Assembly: GCA_963969345.1 (NCBI GenBank)
Contig: OZ017769.1
Coordinates: forward strand, 9,923,725 to 9,987,724
Length of the DNA: 64,000 nt
DNA from: Turbatrix aceti
Lineage: Eukaryota > Nematoda > Chromadorea > Rhabditida > Panagrolaimidae
Reading direction: 5' to 3'
In this document: one piece after another, positions 60,061 through 64,000 of the stretch
How positions within the stretch are numbered: position 1 is the first letter of the stretch
How the letters are laid out: every line of letters begins with the position of its first letter
Program-made: the position numbers and the translations under genes
Notes under the pieces: model-generated
Told to the model about the DNA's origin: nothing
The model's database searches: none
Seen by the model: the letters and a program-made list of their open reading frames with translations, nothing else

Positions 60061-61256
60061 ACAAAACAAAGATGTTCACCCAAAAGAGAGGAAGACGCTA
60101 TCCACTACGAAGTGAGTAGCTTCTGCGCGCAAAAGAGAGGGAGACGCTATCCACTACGAAGTGAGTAGCTTCTGCGCGCAAAAGAGAGGGAGACGCTATC
60201 CACTACGAAGTGAGTAGCTTCTGCGCGCAAGAGAGAGAGGGAGGGGGAGACGCTATCCACTACGAAGTGAGTAGCTTCTGCGCGCAAAAGAGAGAAAAGA
60301 GAGAGCGCGCAGATGGGTGGTTCTTCGATGATAGATTCTGATGGATTCTGGTCGTCGCTGTGCGGCGATGAATTTTCCGGTGGCATTTCATAGACCCTGC
60401 AAAAGCATCTTCGTAAAACCACAATTCAGAAATGGTGCGCTCAAAACAATTCTTACCGTGAGTGATAACGGTTCACCTGTGCAAGCATCAGCTGGTATCA
60501 ATGCTTGTGGCACTGACCGTGGAAATCATTGAGGTGATGAGAACAGAGAAACGGCAACGGAAATCGATGCAAAAACGTTGACAATCCATTGTTCACAAAT
60601 AGCAAAGTGAGGAACGTTCGCGATCTGTTAAAGAAAATGTGCGCACGCGCTGTTTGAACGTGTTGTTCTGACGTTCAAAAAACGGAACGCGATCGTTTCT
60701 CAATCGATTGTCAATGTTTTTGCATCGATTTCCGTTGCCGTTTCTCTGTTCTCATCGCCTCAATGATTTCCACGGTCAGTGCCACAAGCATTGATACCAG
60801 CTGATGCTTGCACAGGTGAACCGTTATCACTCACGGTAAGAATTGTTTTGAGCGCACCATTTCTGAATTGTGGTTTTACGAAGATGCTTTTGCAGGGTCT
60901 ATGAAATGCCACCGGAAAATTCATCGCGGCACAGCGACGACCAGAATCCATCAGAATCTATCAACGAAGAACCACCCATCTGCGCGCTCTCTCTTTTCTC
61001 TCTTTTATGCGCGCAGAAGCTACCCACTTCGTAGTGGATAGCGTCTCCCTCTCTTTTGCGCGCAGAAGCTACTCACTTCGTAGTGGATAGCGTCTCCCTC
61101 TTTTTCGCGCAGAAGCTACTCACTTCGTAGTGGATAGCGTCTCCCTCTCTTTTGCGCGCAGAAGCTACTCACTTCGTAGTGGATAGCGTCTCCCTCTCTT
61201 TTGCGCGCAGAAGCTACTCACTTCGTAGTGGATAGCGTGCACATCTTTGTTTTGTT
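60061..61256. mobile_element. Foldback element E with 49-base tandem repeats in both arms
   Basis: A 1.2-kb inverted repeat. The outer part of each arm is a tandem array of a unit containing GACGCTATCCACTACGAAGT and GAGTAGCTTCTGCGCGC: four copies at about 60081-60283 and five inverted copies at about 61013-61240. The inner arms mirror each other (for example around CACAATTCAGAAATGGTGCG), and the loop lies near 60640. Frames inside translate the repeats and are not genes. It sits in the intergenic region of the virus-like element. Confidence 0.82.
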
Positions 61257-61672
61257 TTTGTGAAAAATACGTTTGACCGATACTTATTTATTTATTTATT
61301 TATTTCACCATTACTCAGTGGTTAGTTATCATTAGACCAGACCCCGATACTTATATAGAAATAAATTGTAAAAAAAGCAAGAGATACTCAGCATGGCAAC
61401 ACATTCATAAAAATCACTACACTTACTTCCAATTCAGAAACGTTGTTCTATTTTATTGCAAAATCACTAAGTTTACATCTGCAAAATCGACTGCTATCAA
61501 AAACTGCGATTGTGCATCTTTTTGCGTCCAAGACAACTGTTGAGACGTCATTTTGTAAAAATGATGAAAACTGAAAAAACATGGGGTGTTTTATTTCCTA
61601 TTTGAAGAAATTTGGTTTTTACAGTCAGTTTACTTCTTCAAGAAGTGAATTCTAAAAAAAAGGCAAAAAAAT
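61257..61672. other. Spacer upstream of the envelope-like gene
   Basis: Contains a TTTA tetranucleotide run at about 61285-61310 and AT-rich sequence. ACTCAGTGGTTAG near 61312 looks like a tRNA A-box but has no partner. No gene seen. Confidence 0.55.
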
Positions 61673-61711
61673 AGCATGACAAAAAAAATTTTTATTGTCC
61701 TCGTCTTATAT
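61673..61711 (+). promoter_or_regulatory. 39-base block upstream of the envelope-like gene
   Basis: Exact copy of the block at 59716-59754 in opposite orientation, ending 34 bases before the ATG of the envelope-like gene. It contains TCTTATAT, which could act as a TATA-like element. Confidence 0.7.
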
Positions 61712-61745
61712 TTTCAATTTAATTAGAATATTTTTTCTAAAGTAA

Positions 61746-64000
61746 ATGAATCTGTTGCACTTCTATTTCTTTTTAACATTTACTCATTATGATATTTTGG
61801 CGAGTGCTAAAGGTATCATTTGTACTCCTGATGCTCCAGTTCAATATTTCAAACTTCCGAAATTACACAAATGTAATTATCATAGGCAATTGAATGATGA
61901 TAATAAAAAATCAAAAGTAGTAAGTTATGAAGTATATAAACCGAACATTATTGAATATTCAAGTGATGCAAAATTGTGTAAGAAATTAGTTTGTGAAGTT
62001 TCAATGTATACAGACTTCTCAGGATATGAGCATCTAGTAGAAAAGGAATTGAATCATCGTTCTATTAGTGTTGCAGAATGTAGAGAATGGATTGCAAGTA
62101 AGAAATGTGAATATGGAAGTTTAGGGAAAGGTAAAGAAGGAATATATAGTACAAATAATAAAGTGAATGAAGATTATCCAAATCGATTTACTAGTTTCTT
62201 TACAAGCAAAAGATATTACAAAGAGAATTGTGTAATTATTGAGACTAAGGTCTATTCACACTTCAATCAAAGTAGACCAAGCAATGTTTTAGTTGATATG
62301 TCGGAGTGTAAATATCAGGATGGTTCTTGTCAACCTGGGAAGATGAATGAAATTATGATTTGGGATGTCAATAAAGATCAGAAGTGTCAATATATTTCAA
62401 TTGGAAAACTAGATGGAATCATGAATAATGGACTGTGGATAAATAGTAAAAATCAAATTGCTCTGAGTTTGAATAAAAACAAAATTGTGAGAGATTGTAA
62501 TCGAGATACTTCTCAAGGAAGCTCTGCTAACGCTGATCTCTTAATTAGTGAAGAAGGTTTTGCAGTACGTCAGTTACAAAATGAAATTCCAAGAATTCCA
62601 ACACCACAAGCACGAACATCAACTCCTAGTCTAAAAGAAATGAGTTCAAATCCAGGATCGTATCAAAAAGAAAGAGATGAATATTACAAAAGACAACAAG
62701 AACAAATCCAAAAGGATCGAGAACTTCGTGAGCAAAAAGACAAAGAAGTAAGAGATAAATACGAAGCTGATCGTATAGAATTTGAAAAGAGGAGAGATGA
62801 AAAGATGAAAAAATATCTAGAATTTGAAAAAAGAAAACAAGAAAAATTAGAAAGAGAAAGACTCAAAGGATCTCCTTCAGATTCACTTGTGAAATTCAAA
62901 GAGGTGACAATGAATAATACTAATAATAATTATACAGCTAATAGAACCAAAAGAAATATCAAGCGAAAGCAAAGCCTCCTAGAAGCAAATGAAAATGAAG
63001 AATTAAAACCTATCCCATTACCAACTTATGAAGAATATTCAAATATCAAAAATGATTGCTCCAAGGTACCAAGTTATGAAGACTATCTAAAAACTAAAGA
63101 TCTAGAAATCTCTGATTTCGTAAAAACTAAAGAAGCTTGTAATACTTTCCCAAGTTATGATGAATACGTTACTAAGTTTGCTAAATATGCTCTCGAAGAA
63201 TTAGAAAATAGAAAATCTAAAAATTCCGAGACCTTTGGAAATCAAAGGATTGGTAGAATAAGAAGACAAGTTTACTCAGATTTTCAAACAGCTGGAGAGT
63301 TTCAATACCTTGAGAACAAATCAAATAATTTACTAAGACATACAACTGAAGTAATGTGTGATATCTTTAATGAACATACTTCTCTTCTTGAGACTCTCAT
63401 AAAAGAAAATCCTAGAAGATATATTCAAAAACAATTAAATCATTCAGCGATAAGGGTGAAAATGGTTTCTCAAAGTGATACTTCTGAAGCAAGCTTGGGT
63501 AACGCGGAAGTAGTTCAGGTAACGTTCTGTAAATCTTTAGAAGATGAAGAAATTGAATTCATAGACTTGACTCATTTTGATGGATTCAAGACAAGTTTAG
63601 CTCTTACTCAAGGACAAATACCCATTAGAATTAAGCAATTTGGAGACAAGATTTGGTATTACAAGAACGATCCAAGTGGGGGAATAATTTCCAGTAGCCT
63701 AGCACTACATCCTATGGCTAATAATGTTACTAATATCAAAAATTTTGAAGAATTTAATCTAAATTTCTTAGATGATAAAGTGATCTTTCATGAGCACATT
63801 CTTATGGATACTAAGACCAATATTGAAGAAGAACTAATAAATGAGATGCGTGAAAAAGCTGATGTAGCAATTGAACTACACTCAAATAGTCAAGATGGAA
63901 TGATTCCTCATGAAATATTAGATGAGGCAGAATCCTTTCTTGGGAAGTATTACATCAAGATATGGAGGATTTATGTAACTATTGGTGTTACTCTCTTTTA
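61746..64000 (+). CDS. Envelope-like glycoprotein of a virus-like element (3' end outside window)
   Basis: An open frame of 751 codons with no stop before the window edge. A hydrophobic signal-peptide-like start (LLHFYFFLTFTHYDILASA) is followed by a cysteine-rich region (about residues 25-260) whose spacing recalls glycoproteins of chuviruses and related negative-strand viruses, also known to be captured by animal elements. Residues about 300-380 are a Lys/Glu/Arg-rich coil, unusual for the family. Three P-(T/S)-Y-(E/D)-(E/D)-Y motifs follow, then a furin-like R-I-R-R site near residue 505, a region with a further cysteine pair and a hydrophobic segment starting at the window end that could be the membrane anchor. 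Several NxT/S sites. A membrane-fusion role is inferred. No damage is visible in the part present. Confidence 0.65.
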   Translation, partial: MNLLHFYFFLTFTHYDILASAKGIICTPDAPVQYFKLPKLHKCNYHRQLNDDNKKSKVVSYEVYKPNIIEYSSDAKLCKKLVCEVSMYTDFSGYEHLVEKELNHRSISVAECREWIASKKCEYGSLGKGKEGIYSTNNKVNEDYPNRFTSFFTSKRYYKENCVIIETKVYSHFNQSRPSNVLVDMSECKYQDGSCQPGKMNEIMIWDVNKDQKCQYISIGKLDGIMNNGLWINSKNQIALSLNKNKIVRDCNRDTSQGSSANADLLISEEGFAVRQLQNEIPRIPTPQARTSTPSLKEMSSNPGSYQKERDEYYKRQQEQIQKDRELREQKDKEVRDKYEADRIEFEKRRDEKMKKYLEFEKRKQEKLERERLKGSPSDSLVKFKEVTMNNTNNNYTANRTKRNIKRKQSLLEANENEELKPIPLPTYEEYSNIKNDCSKVPSYEDYLKTKDLEISDFVKTKEACNTFPSYDEYVTKFAKYALEELENRKSKNSETFGNQRIGRIRRQVYSDFQTAGEFQYLENKSNNLLRHTTEVMCDIFNEHTSLLETLIKENPRRYIQKQLNHSAIRVKMVSQSDTSEASLGNAEVVQVTFCKSLEDEEIEFIDLTHFDGFKTSLALTQGQIPIRIKQFGDKIWYYKNDPSGGIISSSLALHPMANNVTNIKNFEEFNLNFLDDKVIFHEHILMDTKTNIEEELINEMREKADVAIELHSNSQDGMIPHEILDEAESFLGKYYIKIWRIYVTIGVTLF

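Noticed and set aside
60147..60951. Frames with repeated LLRAEATHFVVDSVS
   Set aside because: A translation of the 49-base tandem repeats of foldback E.
61305..61350. tRNA-like A-box (ACTCAGTGGTTAG)
   Set aside because: No B-box, no acceptor-stem pairing and no discriminator at the expected distance.

Overview
The window looks like nuclear DNA of a nematode, probably a rhabditid. Seen in the sequence: many introns of 45-60 bases with acceptors of the TTTTCAG type, pyrimidine-plus-AG sites directly before start codons (as at trans-spliced genes), a tandem cluster of secreted C-type-lectin/CUB proteins, and a PRP4 kinase gene followed on the same strand by an NDUFS6 gene. From memory, these two genes are also neighbours in Caenorhabditis elegans. 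Base composition is AT-rich with very many A and T runs. All exon joins below were derived by reading splice sites and checking that the frame stays open; no search was run.

Layout. 0-7 kb: TIPIN (minus), mitoribosomal mL66/MRPS18A (plus), a small protein with a possible PP1-binding motif (minus) and an unrecognised gene (minus). 7.6-10.3 kb: a secreted protein with tandem lectin-like modules. 11.5-14.7 kb: a Cezanne/OTUD7-type deubiquitinase (minus). 14.7-25.7 kb: about 11 kb without a gene I can support. 25.7-31 kb: PRP4 kinase, NDUFS6, and a small coiled-coil gene (minus). 34.3-42.9 kb: four tandem lectin-CUB genes with related promoters, one with an extra CUB domain. 46.7-54.5 kb: five members of an unrecognised family (N-terminal coil, a middle domain with an HAAACS signature, a cysteine-rich C-terminus). 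Two of the five lie in a recent 2.84-kb segmental duplication. 54.8-55.6 kb: an unrecognised gene (minus). 57.1-64 kb: part of a virus-like element with a frameshifted chromodomain integrase, a double-jelly-roll capsid-like gene and an envelope-like glycoprotein gene that runs off the window.

The spaces between and inside genes are full of large palindromes: two with TA flanks and Tc1-like ends (1.58 kb each), two with TTAA flanks and piggyBac-like ends (1.35 kb each) plus a fragment, and four others. None encodes a transposase. Several sit in introns of active-looking genes.

The two observations I would follow first are these. (1) The small coiled-coil gene at 30.6-31.0 kb has the same N-terminal and C-terminal sequence signatures as the 46.7-54.5 kb family but lacks the roughly 200-residue middle, so the family looks like a small host protein that gained an inserted domain and then multiplied. 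(2) In the virus-like element, the capsid-like and envelope-like genes carry the same 39-base block directly upstream, and 32 bases of the integrase 3' end recur in reverse inside the envelope gene.
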